A stretch of 64,000 nucleotides of DNA from Diaphorobacter ruginosibacter (GTDB lineage: Bacteria; Pseudomonadota; Gammaproteobacteria; Burkholderiales; Burkholderiaceae_C). The notes beneath the pieces are model-generated. The model was not told the DNA's origin. It was given only the letters and a program-made list of their open reading frames with translations, and ran no database searches. This document shows, piece after piece, positions 33,904-42,586 of the stretch; the stretch's first letter is position 1; every line of letters starts with the position of its first letter. The position numbers and the translations under genes were made by a program. The stretch covers positions 434,001 through 498,000 of the forward strand of contig NZ_CP060714.1 in the NCBI RefSeq assembly GCF_014395975.1, read 5' to 3'.

Positions 33904-34833
33904 TCAAACGCGATCGATGATCTTCTCGCCGAACAATCCTTGCGGGCGAACCAGCAGGAAGCCCAGCGCAAGCACGTAGGCGAACCAGATCTCGATGCCG
34001 CCACCCACGAACGGGCCGAGGTAGACCTCGGACAGCTTCTCGCCCACGCCGATGATCAGGCCGCCGATGATCGCGCCGGGCACCGAGGTCAGGCCGCCGA
34101 GGATCACCACGGGAAGGGCGCGCAGCGCCACCGTGGTCAGCGAGAATTGCACGCCGAGCTTGGAGCCCCAGATCATGCCGGCGACCAGAGCCACCACGCC
34201 TGCCACGCACCACACGATCACCCAGATGCGGTTGAGCGGAATACCGATGGACTGAGCCGCCTGGTGGTCGTCGGCCACCGCGCGCAGGGCGCGGCCGGTC
34301 TTGGTCTTCTGGAAGAACACCGACAGCAGGGCCACGAGCACCGCGGCGATCACGGCGGCGATCATGTCTTCCTGGTTCACCATCACGCCGCCTTCGAAGA
34401 CGGAGTCGAACAGGAATACGGGGTCCTTGGGCATGCCGATGTCGATCTTGTAGATCTCGCTGCCGAAGATGGTCTGGCCCACGCCTTCGAGGAAGTAGGT
34501 GATGCCCAGTGTCGCCATCAGCAGCGTTGCTGCCTCCTGGTTCACGAGGTGGCGCAGCACCAGCCGCTCGATCACCCAGGCCACGATGAACATCACGCAG
34601 GCCGCCAGGATGAACGCCGCCGTGGTGGTCACGATCTTGTTGTCGATGCGGGTCCACTGCGGAATCCATTCCGCGAAGCGCGCCATGGCGAGTGCGGCGA
34701 ACAGCACCATCGCGCCCTGCGCGAAGTTGAACACGCCCGAGGCCTTGAAGATGAGCACGAAGCCGAGCGCGACCAGCGCGTACAGCATGCCCGCCATGAG
34801 GCCGCCGAACAGGGTTTCCAGAAAGAATGCCAT
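33904..34833 (-). CDS. livH: Liv-type ABC transporter permease (LivH)
   Basis: This 309-residue inner-membrane permease has about eight hydrophobic segments. It carries LGFVLIFKASGVFNFAQGAMV near the N-terminus and GRALRAVADDHQAAQSIGI, the coupling motif facing the ATPase. The C-terminus ends with the family's LVRPQGLFGEK. The ATG at 34831-34833 is preceded by AGGGAGA. It lies between livG (23 bases upstream) and livM. Confidence 0.94.
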   Translation of the reverse strand: MAFFLETLFGGLMAGMLYALVALGFVLIFKASGVFNFAQGAMVLFAALAMARFAEWIPQWTRIDNKIVTTTAAFILAACVMFIVAWVIERLVLRHLVNQEAATLLMATLGITYFLEGVGQTIFGSEIYKIDIGMPKDPVFLFDSVFEGGVMVNQEDMIAAVIAAVLVALLSVFFQKTKTGRALRAVADDHQAAQSIGIPLNRIWVIVWCVAGVVALVAGMIWGSKLGVQFSLTTVALRALPVVILGGLTSVPGAIIGGLIIGVGEKLSEVYLGPFVGGGIEIWFAYVLALGFLLVRPQGLFGEKIIDRV

Positions 34834-34856
34834 TTCGTGTGTCTCCCTGTCTTGCT

Positions 34857-35645
34857 TCAGTGGCTCGTGCCCAGATAGGCGCGGATCACGTCTTCGTTGT
34901 TGCGCACATCGTCGGGCGCGCCGTCGCCGATCTTCTTGCCGTAGTCGAGCACGACCACGCGGTCCGAGATGTCCATCACCACGCCCATGTCGTGCTCGAT
35001 GAGCACGATGGTGGTGCCGAACTCGTCGTTCACGTCGAGGATGAAGCGACACATGTCCTGCTTTTCCTCGACGTTCATGCCGGCCATGGGCTCGTCGAGC
35101 AGCAGCACCTGCGGCTCCATGGCGAGCGCGCGCCCGAGGTCCACGCGCTTTTGCAGGCCGTAGGGCAGCTGGCCCACGGGGGTCTTGCGGAAGGCCTGGA
35201 TTTCAAGGAAGTCGATGATGTGCTCGACGAACTCGCGGTGCCGGATCTCCTCGCGTTCCGCGGGGCCGATGCGCAGCGCCTGCAGCAGCATGTTGCTTTT
35301 GATCTTGAGGTTGCGGCCGGTCATGATGTTGTCGATCACGCTCATGCCCTTGAACAGCGCGAGGTTCTGGAACGTGCGCGCCACGCCCATCTCGGCCACC
35401 TGGCGGCTGTTCATGTGGTCGAAGGTCTTGCCGCGGAAGGTGATCGATCCTTCGCTCGGCGTGTACACGCCGTTGATGCAGTTGAGCATGGAGCTCTTGC
35501 CCGCGCCGTTCGGTCCGATGATGGAGCGGATCTCATGCTCCTTCACGTTGAACGAGATGTCGGTGAGCGCCTTCACGCCGCCGAATCTGAGGCTGATGTT
35601 CTTGATGTCCAGGATGACATCGCCAATCTTCTTGTCGTTGCTCAT
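34857..35645 (-). CDS. livG: Liv-type ABC transporter ATPase (LivG)
   Basis: This 262-residue ATPase has Walker A IIGPNGAGKSSMLN (about residues 42-55), the LivG family block ARTFQNLALFKGMSV, a modified signature QLPYGLQKRVDLGRAL and Walker B VLLLDEPMAGMN. The end DYGKKIGDGAPDDVRNNEDVI is usual for LivG. It pairs with the LivF-type ATPase of the same operon. It follows the long acyl-CoA ligase after 26 bases. Confidence 0.94.
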   Translation of the reverse strand: MSNDKKIGDVILDIKNISLRFGGVKALTDISFNVKEHEIRSIIGPNGAGKSSMLNCINGVYTPSEGSITFRGKTFDHMNSRQVAEMGVARTFQNLALFKGMSVIDNIMTGRNLKIKSNMLLQALRIGPAEREEIRHREFVEHIIDFLEIQAFRKTPVGQLPYGLQKRVDLGRALAMEPQVLLLDEPMAGMNVEEKQDMCRFILDVNDEFGTTIVLIEHDMGVVMDISDRVVVLDYGKKIGDGAPDDVRNNEDVIRAYLGTSH

Positions 35646-35671
35646 GATGGGTGCTTGCCTCGTGTTGCGGC

Positions 35672-37597
35672 TCAGGCGCTGGCCTTGTGGAGGGCGGCGC
35701 CCGTGATCTTCAGCGTGGCGCTCACGCTGCCCTTGCGGCCGTCCTCGAACTTCACCTGGGTTTCAACGTACTGCTCGGTCTTTCCGCCGTAAAGCGCATC
35801 GACGAGCACGCCATACTTGTCGGCGATGAAGTTGCGGCGCACCTTGCGGGTGCGGGTCAGCTCGTCGTCGTCGGGATCGAGTTCCTTGTGCAGCACGATG
35901 AAGCGCGCGATCTGGGTGTCGGCCATGCCGGGCTCGCCGGCAAGATCCTTGTTGACCTGTCCGATGCAGTCAGCGATCAGGGCGATCACCTTCTCCTTGG
36001 TGGCCAGGTCGACATAGCCGCCGTAGGGCATGCCCTGGCGCTCGGCCCAGTTGCCCACGGCCTCGTAGTCGATGTTGATGAACGCACAGACCTGGTCGCG
36101 CTTGTTGCCGAAGCACACGGCCTCCTTGATCTGCGGGAAGAACTTGAGCTTGTTCTCGATGTAGTTCGGCGCAAACATCGCGCCGCTGTTGGTCTTGCCC
36201 ACGTCCTTGGCACGGTCGATGATGCGCAGGTCGCCATCGGCATCGAGCACGCCCGCGTCGCCCGTGTGGAAGTAGCCGTTCTCGTCGATCACCTCAGCCG
36301 TGGCATCGGGGCGCTTGTAGTACTCCTTGAGCACGGAAACGCCCTTGACCAGCACCTCGCCGTTGTCGGCGATCTTGAGCTCGATGCCGGGCGCCGCGCG
36401 GCCCACGCTGTTGAGCTTGACCGCCCTGTCGCGCTGGATGCAGACATAGGCGCAGGTCTCGGTCTGGCCGTAGAGCTGCTTGAGGTTGATGCCGATGGAG
36501 CGGAAGAAGCGGAACAGATCCGGGCCGATGGCGGCGCCGGCGGTGTAGGCCACGCGGATCTGCGACAGGCCCATCACGTTGCGCAGCGGGCCATAGATGA
36601 AGATGTCGCCCAGCTTGTATTTCAGCCGGTCCATCGCGCCCACGGGCTTGCCGTCGAGGATGTCGGAGCCCACGCGGCGCGCGAGCTGCATGCATTGCTC
36701 GAACAGCCAGCGCTTGGGCCGGGCGGCGTCTTCCATGCGGATCGACACCGACGTCAGCATGCCCTCGAACACCCGCGGCGGCGCGAAGTAGTACGTGGGG
36801 CCGATCTCGCGCAGGTCGATGTTCACCGTGGCGGCGGACTCGGGGCAGTTGATGGTGAAGCCGGCGGTGAGCCACTGCGCGACCGAGAAGAGGTGGTCGC
36901 CCACCCAGGCGGGTGGCAGGTAGGAGATGACGTTGTCGTTCGGGTTGAGGTTGTCCACCTCGATGGCGCCCTGCGCCGATCCCGCGAAGCTCGCATGCGT
37001 CTGGCATACACCCTTGGGCGTGCCGGTGGTGCCGGAGGTGTAGAGGATCACGGAGACGTCGGAGGGCTCGATGCGATCGACCAGCTTGTCCCACTCGCCG
37101 GGATGCGCGCGATCCCACTCGGCGCCTTTCTTCATCAGGTCCTCGGTACTGATGAGGCCCGGAGCATCGTACTTGCGCAGGCCGCGCGGATCGTCGTAGA
37201 TGATGTGGCGGATGCCGGGCACCGACTCGCGCACTTCCAGCAGCTTGTCGACCTGCTCCTGGTTCTCGACGAACGCGAACTGGATCTCCGCGTCCTTCAT
37301 CACGAAGTTCATCTCGGACGCGACGGCGTCCTGGTAGAGCGGAATCGGCACGCCGCCGACGCTTTGCACGGCGACGAAGCCCAGGTACAGGTGCGGGCGG
37401 TTGTCGCTCACGAAGGCCAGGTTCTGGCCACGCTCGAACCCCAGTGCGAGCAGGCCGCAGGCCATCTGGCGCACCTCGCTTGCGGCCTGGCGCCAGCTCC
37501 AGGTCTGCCAGATGCCATACTCTTTCTCGCGCAAGGCTGCGGCGTCCGGCCTCTCGGCGGCATGTCGCAACATCAAATGGGGGAACGTTGTCTTCAT
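35672..37597 (-). CDS. AMP-dependent long-chain-type acyl-CoA ligase
   Basis: The 641-residue enzyme activates a carboxylic acid to its CoA ester. Adenylation motifs are the P-loop ILYTSGTTGTPKGV (about residues 185-198), YGQTETCAYV, YFHTGDAG and IIDRAKDVGKTNSG. The fold resembles long-chain acyl-CoA synthetases, but gene context with a Liv-type importer suggests an imported acid such as an aromatic or cyclic one. It is the first gene of the operon. The ATG at 37595-37597 begins at the normal point but has only AGGA three bases before it; an in-frame start at 37717 is less likely. Confidence 0.9.
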   Translation of the reverse strand: MKTTFPHLMLRHAAERPDAAALREKEYGIWQTWSWRQAASEVRQMACGLLALGFERGQNLAFVSDNRPHLYLGFVAVQSVGGVPIPLYQDAVASEMNFVMKDAEIQFAFVENQEQVDKLLEVRESVPGIRHIIYDDPRGLRKYDAPGLISTEDLMKKGAEWDRAHPGEWDKLVDRIEPSDVSVILYTSGTTGTPKGVCQTHASFAGSAQGAIEVDNLNPNDNVISYLPPAWVGDHLFSVAQWLTAGFTINCPESAATVNIDLREIGPTYYFAPPRVFEGMLTSVSIRMEDAARPKRWLFEQCMQLARRVGSDILDGKPVGAMDRLKYKLGDIFIYGPLRNVMGLSQIRVAYTAGAAIGPDLFRFFRSIGINLKQLYGQTETCAYVCIQRDRAVKLNSVGRAAPGIELKIADNGEVLVKGVSVLKEYYKRPDATAEVIDENGYFHTGDAGVLDADGDLRIIDRAKDVGKTNSGAMFAPNYIENKLKFFPQIKEAVCFGNKRDQVCAFINIDYEAVGNWAERQGMPYGGYVDLATKEKVIALIADCIGQVNKDLAGEPGMADTQIARFIVLHKELDPDDDELTRTRKVRRNFIADKYGVLVDALYGGKTEQYVETQVKFEDGRKGSVSATLKITGAALHKASA

Positions 37598-37691
37598 TCC
37601 TGTACCTATGCGGTTGGTGAACAGATGGGCTCCTTCAATGCAATGGAAGAGCGTGTCCATCAAGATGTGTCCAATAGTAGATATGACTTTG

Positions 37692-37711
37692 ACGCCAATA
37701 TGTCTTGGCGT
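37692..37711. promoter_or_regulatory. Operator-like palindrome ACGCCAA-N6-TTGGCGT
   Basis: A perfect 7-base inverted repeat with a 6-base spacer (TATGTC) lies about 95 bases upstream of the ligase operon start and directly before a TTGACA-like hexamer. The symmetry and place fit an operator for a dimeric repressor or activator. No regulator gene is adjacent, so the protein would be encoded elsewhere. Confidence 0.45.
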
Positions 37712-37751
37712 TGACAATTTGCGGGTTAGTCCTCACGGGTCTTACCCTGCC

Positions 37752-37766
37752 GTAGGTGGCACCTAT
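37752..37766. promoter_or_regulatory. Operator-like palindrome TAGGTG-G-CACCTA
   Basis: A perfect 6-1-6 palindrome lies at 37753-37765, about 130 bases before gspA. A related half-site, TAGGTACAGG on the minus strand, lies next to the ligase start, which hints that one protein may bind both. This is inference only. Confidence 0.35.
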
Positions 37767-37895
37767 GACAATGATCAAAAATGACTGGTTTACCGAGATG
37801 ACGTTTCGCTGCGCCTTTCCAGCCAGTGTCCTGTGCATGCAAGTTCCTGCCGTACCTTCACGGCGCTGATGCACGCTGCCTGTATCCTCGACACC

Positions 37896-39689
37896 ATGTA
37901 CGCCTCGTTTTTCGGGCTGGAGCACCAGCCCTTTTCCATTGCGCCGGATCCGCGCTACCTGTTCATGAGCGAGCGCCATCGCGAGGCGCTGGCGCATCTG
38001 CTGTTCGGACTGGATGCGGGCGGCGGCTTCGTGCTGCTCACCGGCGAGATCGGCACCGGAAAGACCACCGTGTGCCGCTGCTTTCTGGAGCAGATCCCGG
38101 ATCACTGCAACGTCGCCTACATCTTCAATCCCAAGCTCACGGTGCAGGAGCTGCTGCGCTCGATCTGCGATGAGTTCGGCGTGGCACATGCGGCAGCGGT
38201 GCCGGGCATGGAGACGGTCAAGGACTGCATCGATCCGCTGAACGCCTTCCTGCTCGACTCGTATGCCAAGGGGCGCAACAACGTGCTCATCATCGATGAG
38301 GCGCAGAACCTTGCACCCGACGTGCTGGAGCAGCTGCGGCTGCTCACGAACCTCGAGACCAGCGAGCGCAAGCTGCTGCAGATCATCCTGATCGGCCAGC
38401 CGGAGCTGCGCGACATGCTGGCCGACCCGTCGCTCGAGCAACTGGCGCAGCGTGTGATCGCGCGCTATCACCTCGAGGCGCTGAGCCTGTCGGAGACGCG
38501 CCAGTACATCGCACATCGGCTTGCGGTGGCAGGCCTGCGAGGCCCCTCGCCATTCGGCACCAAGGCGTTGCAGCGCATCCAGTCGCTGACCGGCGGGGTT
38601 CCGCGACGCATCAACCTGCTGTGCGACCGCGCGATGCTGGGCGCCTACTCGGCGGGTGCCCGGGAGGTTTCCGACACGGTGGTGCGGCAGGCCGCGCGCG
38701 AGGTGTTCGGCGTGCGCAGCAAGCCTTCCAGCGCGGCCGAGGCACCGGGCCGCACGGCCGCATGGTGGCCTGCCGGGGCCCTGGCGCTGGCCTTGGTTGC
38801 CGGCGGGACAGGGTGGCTGCTGCGCGGTGAACGCGCACCGGCCTCCGCTGCGCTGCAGGCCGCGACGGAGCCTGCAACGTCTTCGGCCGATGGGCACGCG
38901 CCTGCAACTGCAACCGCAACTTCGTCCGCATCCGGACCTGCTCCCGCCGCGGTGCCCTCATCCGCACCGGCGTCCACTCCCGCCGCCACCTCGGCGCCGG
39001 CATCCGCAGAACAGCCGGGTGCTCCGGCCGTCTCGAATGCCGCCGAGCTGCAGGCCTTCCTCGTGGCGCAAGCGTCCGACGACTTCTCCGCCTGGAAGGT
39101 GCTGGCGCAGAACTGGAACCTTTACCTGACGGGCAAGAGTGCCGACCCCTGCCCGGCCCTGTCGCGGCAGGGGCTGCAGTGCTATCGCAATCGCAAGGCG
39201 GGGCTTGCCCTGGTGCGCCAGCTCAACCGTCCGGTGATGCTGACCCTGGTGGCAAGCAACGCGGACGGGCAGCCCCTCCGGGCCAATGCGGTCCTGCAGG
39301 GACTCAATGAAGAGAACGCATGGCTGGACGGCGTCGACGGCTCGCAGATCGTGCTGCCGGTGAGTCAGCTGGCGACGCTCTGGCATGGCGAGATCACCAC
39401 GCTGTGGCGCGCTCCCCAGGCACTGGCCGACGGCGTCGACCCCAACGCCAGCCCCGCGGCGCTCGCGTGGCTGGACCAGCAACTGGCCCACCTGCTTCGC
39501 ACGGACGACAAGGATCTGGCGAAGGCGCCCCAGGGCAAGGCCAAGGTTGCGGCCGTGCGACGCGAGCGCATACGGCAGTTCCAGCTGGCGCAGGGCATCA
39601 CGCCCGATGGCCAGGCCGGACCATTGACCCTGATGTTGTTGAATCGCGCGGCCGGTGTGACCGAACCTCGCCTGCGTACGGGAGCTTGA
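37896..39689 (+). CDS. gspA: General secretion pathway ATPase GspA/ExeA-like
   Basis: GspA/ExeA helps place the type II secretion secretin in the outer membrane by acting on peptidoglycan. The 597-residue protein begins MYASFFGLEHQPFSIAPDP, as in the family. The AAA+ domain has Walker A GEIGTGKT (residues 50-57), Walker B LIIDEAQ (131-137) and GGVPRRINLLCDRAM. A membrane segment lies near 290-311 (AGALALALVAGGTGWLL), followed by an Ala/Pro-rich linker. The periplasmic part ends with a peptidoglycan-binding-like repeat (RIRQFQLAQGITPDGQAGP). gspB follows 8 bases later. The core type II secretion genes are not in this window. Confidence 0.92.
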   Translation: MYASFFGLEHQPFSIAPDPRYLFMSERHREALAHLLFGLDAGGGFVLLTGEIGTGKTTVCRCFLEQIPDHCNVAYIFNPKLTVQELLRSICDEFGVAHAAAVPGMETVKDCIDPLNAFLLDSYAKGRNNVLIIDEAQNLAPDVLEQLRLLTNLETSERKLLQIILIGQPELRDMLADPSLEQLAQRVIARYHLEALSLSETRQYIAHRLAVAGLRGPSPFGTKALQRIQSLTGGVPRRINLLCDRAMLGAYSAGAREVSDTVVRQAAREVFGVRSKPSSAAEAPGRTAAWWPAGALALALVAGGTGWLLRGERAPASAALQAATEPATSSADGHAPATATATSSASGPAPAAVPSSAPASTPAATSAPASAEQPGAPAVSNAAELQAFLVAQASDDFSAWKVLAQNWNLYLTGKSADPCPALSRQGLQCYRNRKAGLALVRQLNRPVMLTLVASNADGQPLRANAVLQGLNEENAWLDGVDGSQIVLPVSQLATLWHGEITTLWRAPQALADGVDPNASPAALAWLDQQLAHLLRTDDKDLAKAPQGKAKVAAVRRERIRQFQLAQGITPDGQAGPLTLMLLNRAAGVTEPRLRTGA

Positions 39690-39697
39690 GTTAACCC

Positions 39698-40486
39698 ATG
39701 TCTTACATCCTCGATGCGCTGCGACGCGCACAAGCAGAACGCGGCAGGGGCTCCGTGCCTGGGTTGCATACCCCGGCGGCTTCCGTGCCGCAGCCCGTAC
39801 AGCAGGCTCCGCGCAGCGGCGGCCATCGCGGTGCGTGGCCGATTGCGGCCGTTGCGGTGGTGGCGGCAGGTGCACTTGCATGGCTGCAGTTTTCCCCAAG
39901 AACCTCATCACGAGAGCCTGTCGTGGTCGCGAAGGCGCCGGAGCCTGCTACATCCACGTCCACGTCCGCGGCTTCGATTCCGGCCCCTGCGCCTGCCGCA
40001 GAGCCGGCTTCCGTGGCTGCGCCTGCGCCATCCACCATGCCAGCCCCGGAGCCGAAGCCGGCACCGGTCTTCGTGGATGTGACGCCTCCACCTCCACCAC
40101 CCGCGCCTCCGGTCCCCGCCACCAGGCGTGTCGAGCCGGCCAAGCCCGCGCGGCAGGACGCAGCGAAGCCGCCGCTGCCGACGCCACAGGAGCCTGCGGC
40201 AGCGCCGGTTACCGCTGCTGCACCGGCACCAGCGGCCCCTGCTGCCGCTGCGGTCGCAGGGCCGGTCTACACCATGGCCAATCTGCCCCCCGCGGTGCGT
40301 GAGCAACTGCCCAACCTGCAACTGGCCGGCATCACCTACTCGAGCAATCCCAAATATCGCATGGTGATTGTCAACGGCCAGGTGCTTCACGAGGGCGAAT
40401 CGGCAGGGCCTGGCCTGGTGCTCGAGCGCATCGAGAACGCACGCACGATCTGGGCATTCCGCGGCTACCGTTACGCGCTGCCGTGA
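39698..40486 (+). CDS. gspB: General secretion pathway protein GspB
   Basis: The 262-residue partner of GspA starts MSYILDALRRAQAERGRG, the family's N-terminal cytoplasmic signature, and has one membrane segment at about residues 47-64 (WPIAAVAVVAAGALAWL). A long Pro/Ala-rich periplasmic linker (about 75-195) leads to the C-terminal GspB domain (PAVREQLPNLQLAGITYSSN, MVIVNGQVLHEGESAGPGL). GspA and GspB form one inner-membrane complex. The linker is low-complexity and may vary among strains. Confidence 0.93.
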   Translation: MSYILDALRRAQAERGRGSVPGLHTPAASVPQPVQQAPRSGGHRGAWPIAAVAVVAAGALAWLQFSPRTSSREPVVVAKAPEPATSTSTSAASIPAPAPAAEPASVAAPAPSTMPAPEPKPAPVFVDVTPPPPPPAPPVPATRRVEPAKPARQDAAKPPLPTPQEPAAAPVTAAAPAPAAPAAAAVAGPVYTMANLPPAVREQLPNLQLAGITYSSNPKYRMVIVNGQVLHEGESAGPGLVLERIENARTIWAFRGYRYALP

Positions 40487-40600
40487 CGTGATGGGTTGCG
40501 AGCAGGCATGTGCGGCTGCGCATTGCCGCGCTGCGGCAACGCAACGCGATGGGGTTATCCCGCTGGCACCTGCAAGGTGGCTGAGCGATGCTCGCGCTCT

Positions 40601-41425
40601 ATGAGCCAGGAAGTCTCGTTGCATCAACGCCGTCGCCCGCCCACCGCCCACGAGGTCGATGGCATTCCCTGGTTGCGCCTGCTCAACGCCAACGAGCGTG
40701 AGCGCGCACTGACCACTCTCGTCGTCGGCGACGCCATGCGCGGCGACTATGTCTGCCGCCTGGGTCGACCTGTCACGTACTGGTTCGGCCTGGTCGAAGG
40801 ACTGCTCAAGATGAGCGCCGACAACGCCGATGGCCTGACCATGACCTTCACGGGCGTGCCACCCGGCGGCTGGTTCGGGGAAGGTACGGCGATGAAGCGC
40901 GAGCCCTATCGCTACAACATCCAGGCACTGCGCAAGAGCGTGGTGGCGGGCGTGCCGATCGACACCTTCCACTGGCTGCTCGATCACTCCATCGGCTTCA
41001 ACCGCTTCGTGATGAACCAGCTCAATGAACGCCTGGGCCAGTTCATCGCCGCGCGCGAGATCGACCGCATGGGCAATCCCGATGTGCGTGTCGCGCGCAG
41101 TCTGGCGGCGCTGTTCAATCCGGTGCTCTACCCGGCCGTGGGCGAGATCCTGCGCATCACGCAGCAGGAACTGGCCTACATCGTGGGCCTGTCGCGCCAG
41201 CGGGTGAACGAGGCGCTTTCCACCCTGGAAGCGCAGCAGGCCATCAGCGTGGAATATGGCGGGGTGCGCGTGCTCGATCTTCATGCGCTGCGCACCAGCC
41301 TGTTCACGCACCAGGCAGCGCACTCTGGCGCGGGAGGGGGGCGGCGCATGCGGCGCAGCGTGCCGTCGGCGGCCATGCTCAGCGACATTGTGGATACGTC
41401 CGGAGCCTCGGTGCAGATCGCCTGA
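40601..41425 (+). CDS. Crp/Fnr-family transcriptional regulator
   Basis: This 274-residue protein has an N-terminal cyclic-nucleotide-binding-like fold (GDYVCRLGRPVTYWFGLVEGLLKM, GGWFGEGTAMK) and a C-terminal helix-turn-helix (ITQQELAYIVGLSRQRVNEALSTLE, about residues 186-210). It lacks the N-terminal cysteine set of Fnr, so it does not look like an oxygen sensor. A basic Ser/Ala-rich tail follows the DNA-binding domain. The ATG at 40601 gives a normal length. It lies 114 bases after gspB and 73 before a pseudouridine synthase; its targets are unknown. Confidence 0.88.
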   Translation: MSQEVSLHQRRRPPTAHEVDGIPWLRLLNANERERALTTLVVGDAMRGDYVCRLGRPVTYWFGLVEGLLKMSADNADGLTMTFTGVPPGGWFGEGTAMKREPYRYNIQALRKSVVAGVPIDTFHWLLDHSIGFNRFVMNQLNERLGQFIAAREIDRMGNPDVRVARSLAALFNPVLYPAVGEILRITQQELAYIVGLSRQRVNEALSTLEAQQAISVEYGGVRVLDLHALRTSLFTHQAAHSGAGGGRRMRRSVPSAAMLSDIVDTSGASVQIA

Positions 41426-41498
41426 CGAGGCGTGGTGCGGCGCGGACGCGCGATTGAGCGACCGCGCGACCGCGGGCACGCTCTGAGACAATACGGGG

Positions 41499-42578
41499 AT
41501 GCCCGAAAAGCCATCCCATTCTCCCTCCGTGCCGCAGCCGGATGCCGCACCAGCGCGGCAGCGCCTTGCGCTCAAGCGCCCGTCCGCCCAAGCCGGCGAT
41601 GCGCCGCGCGCCCCCGTACCTGGCGGCAGCCGCTCCGGCGCACGGAATGCGCCACCCGCCTCGCAGCCATCATCCGGCCGGCCCGCGTTCACTCCCAAGC
41701 CGCGTGGCAACACCTGGTCGGCGTCCTCGGGGGGACGGCCAGCCGCCGAGCCCGGCATGACGCGCACGGCGGCTGGCATTCCCGTACGCGGCAACCTGCC
41801 ATCTGCTGCTGGCAAGGAGCCTTCGGACACGCTGCGCCTGAACAAGCGCATGGCCGATCTGGGACTGTGCTCGCGCCGCGAGGCGGATGACTGGATCTCC
41901 AAGGGCTGGGTGCGCGTGAACGGCCAGGTGGCCGAGATGGGCCTGCAGGTGCTGCCCACCGACCGCATCGAGGTCGATCGCCAGGCGCAGGGCCAGCAGG
42001 AGCAGCAGGTCACGATCCTGCTGAACAAGCCCATGGGCTACGTGAGCGGCCAGGCCGAAGACGGCCATACGCCGGCGGTTGCCTTGATCAACCCGCGCAC
42101 CCATTGGCGCGAGGACACCAGCCGCACCCGCTTCACCCCGGGCCAGTTGCGCGGTATCGCGCCATGTGGACGACTGGACATCGATTCGGTGGGCCTGCTG
42201 GTCCTCACGCAGGATGGCCGCGTGGCGCGCCAGCTCATTGGCGAGGACTCCACGGTCGACAAGGAATATCTTGTGCGGGTGATCTACGGCGACGTCGAGC
42301 AAGACGTGCGCTCGGCATTCCCAGAGGAGCAGCTTGCGCTGCTCAACCACGGCCTGTCGCTCGACGGCCAGAAGCTCAAGCCCGCCAAGGTCGATTGGCA
42401 GAACCCTGAGCAGCTGCGCTTCGTGCTCAACGAAGGCAAGAAGCGCCAGATCCGCCGCATGTGCGAACTGGTGGGGCTGAAGGTGGTGGGTCTGAAGCGC
42501 ATCCGCATCGGCAGGATCACGCTCGGGAATCTGCCGGTGGGGGAGTGGCGGTACCTGGGGGCGAACGAGAAGTTCTGA
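41499..42578 (+). CDS. RluB/RluF-family rRNA pseudouridine synthase
   Basis: The enzyme converts specific uridines of 23S rRNA to pseudouridine. The 359-residue protein has a long disordered Pro/Arg/Ala-rich N-terminus (about 1-105), an S4 RNA-binding domain (RLNKRMADLGLCSRREADDWI, about 113-133) and the catalytic domain. The catalytic Asp is in GRLDIDSVGLLVLTQDG. ILLNKPMGYVSG and EGKKRQIRRMCELVGLKV are further family motifs. It resembles RluB and RluF; the exact target is not decided by sequence alone. It converges on the pilus operon with eight bases between the stops. Confidence 0.92.
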   Translation: MPEKPSHSPSVPQPDAAPARQRLALKRPSAQAGDAPRAPVPGGSRSGARNAPPASQPSSGRPAFTPKPRGNTWSASSGGRPAAEPGMTRTAAGIPVRGNLPSAAGKEPSDTLRLNKRMADLGLCSRREADDWISKGWVRVNGQVAEMGLQVLPTDRIEVDRQAQGQQEQQVTILLNKPMGYVSGQAEDGHTPAVALINPRTHWREDTSRTRFTPGQLRGIAPCGRLDIDSVGLLVLTQDGRVARQLIGEDSTVDKEYLVRVIYGDVEQDVRSAFPEEQLALLNHGLSLDGQKLKPAKVDWQNPEQLRFVLNEGKKRQIRRMCELVGLKVVGLKRIRIGRITLGNLPVGEWRYLGANEKF

Positions 42579-42586
42579 GAGCTGAT

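Larger units (their letters stand above)
37598..37895. other. Divergent promoter region between the ligase operon and gspA
   Basis: These 298 bases hold the promoters of the seven-gene operon (minus) and gspA (plus). Two separate palindromes are present and listed on their own. A TTGACA-like hexamer at 37711-37716 overlaps the edge of the first. No gene is seen. Confidence 0.5.
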
